From JAAYJG01 sp964450305 (GTDB lineage Bacteria; Bacillota; Clostridia; DSM-8532): a stretch of DNA of 64,000 nucleotides. The stretch is from the NCBI GenBank assembly GCA_964450305.1, contig CAYVFB010000003.1, positions 13,987-77,986 on the forward strand. The letters are read 5' to 3'. The notes beneath the pieces are model-generated. The model worked only from the letters and a program-made list of their open reading frames with translations, searched no databases and had not been told where the DNA came from. The translations under genes and the position numbers were made by a program. Positions within the stretch are counted from its first letter, which is position 1; each line of letters begins with the position of its first letter. Shown in pieces: positions 63,984-64,000 of this stretch.

Positions 63984-64000
63984 CAGGCACCTCCGCAAAG

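Noticed and set aside
1..64000. CRISPR array
   Set aside because: All tandem repeats seen have contiguous or degenerate units without unique spacers, and no cas gene is present.
1..64000. tRNA or rRNA genes
   Set aside because: I saw no convincing cloverleaf or rRNA sequence on either strand, though reading by eye could miss a tRNA.

Overview
The window looks like chromosomal DNA of a spore-forming anaerobe of the class Clostridia (Firmicutes). The evidence is the frr-pyrH-tsf-rpsB order, a dgt-dnaG-rpoD block, yunB and a PdaB-like deacetylase (sporulation), HemZ, AbrB, a T-box leader, strong GGAGG ribosome binding sites and clear sigma-A promoters. I cannot name a genus. A run of ten Ns inside topB (50076-50085) shows a draft assembly.

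Layout. 359-2940: ABC-2 exporter operon. 3203-6451: translation block (small conserved protein, frr, pyrH, tsf, rpsB) with its own promoter and terminators. 6844-10612: an orphan CpaF-type ATPase with a degenerate CpaE/TadZ-like protein, an HD hydrolase and yunB. 10829-14950: rpoD, dnaG and a dGTPase-like gene. 15404-15643: AbrB regulator. 15749-24184: branched-chain amino-acid genes read leuC-leuD-leuB-ilvB-ilvD-ilvN-ilvC. 24683-26104: a lone O-antigen-ligase-like membrane protein on the plus strand. 26239-29362: topA and a sporulation-type deacetylase. 29601-34748: TRAP transporter plus a glycoside hydrolase family 2 enzyme. 35010-38271: HAD hydrolase, a Tyr/Pro-rich putative spore-coat protein and a short threonyl-tRNA synthetase behind a T-box. 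38978-44167: frameshifted aldo/keto reductase with ferredoxin tail, a methyltransferase, a GGDEF-ribbon-helix-helix protein, a GNAT enzyme and an AraC-type fusion protein. 44450-48434: a membrane-anchored extracellular protein, an AAA ATPase, a lipoprotein and a HAD phosphatase. 48754-51335: topB and a coiled-coil protein on the plus strand. 51471-58718: hemZ, metallo-hydrolase, dtd, relA, recJ. 59272-63983: rpsU, HIT protein, alaS and an AI-2E family membrane protein. Most genes lie on the minus strand.

Most of the window is housekeeping. The accessory signals most worth a second look are: (1) a protein at 41202-41846 that joins a catalytically degenerate GGDEF domain to a C-terminal ribbon-helix-helix DNA-binding domain, with four operator-like repeats at exact 14-bp spacing over the -35 box of its own promoter; (2) a T-box-controlled ThrRS lacking the TGS and editing domains; (3) an orphan CpaF/pseudo-TadZ pair; (4) a two-copy ~137-bp element with imperfect terminal inverted repeats; and (5) several tandem-repeat tracts in intergenic DNA, two of them abutting or duplicating gene 3' ends.
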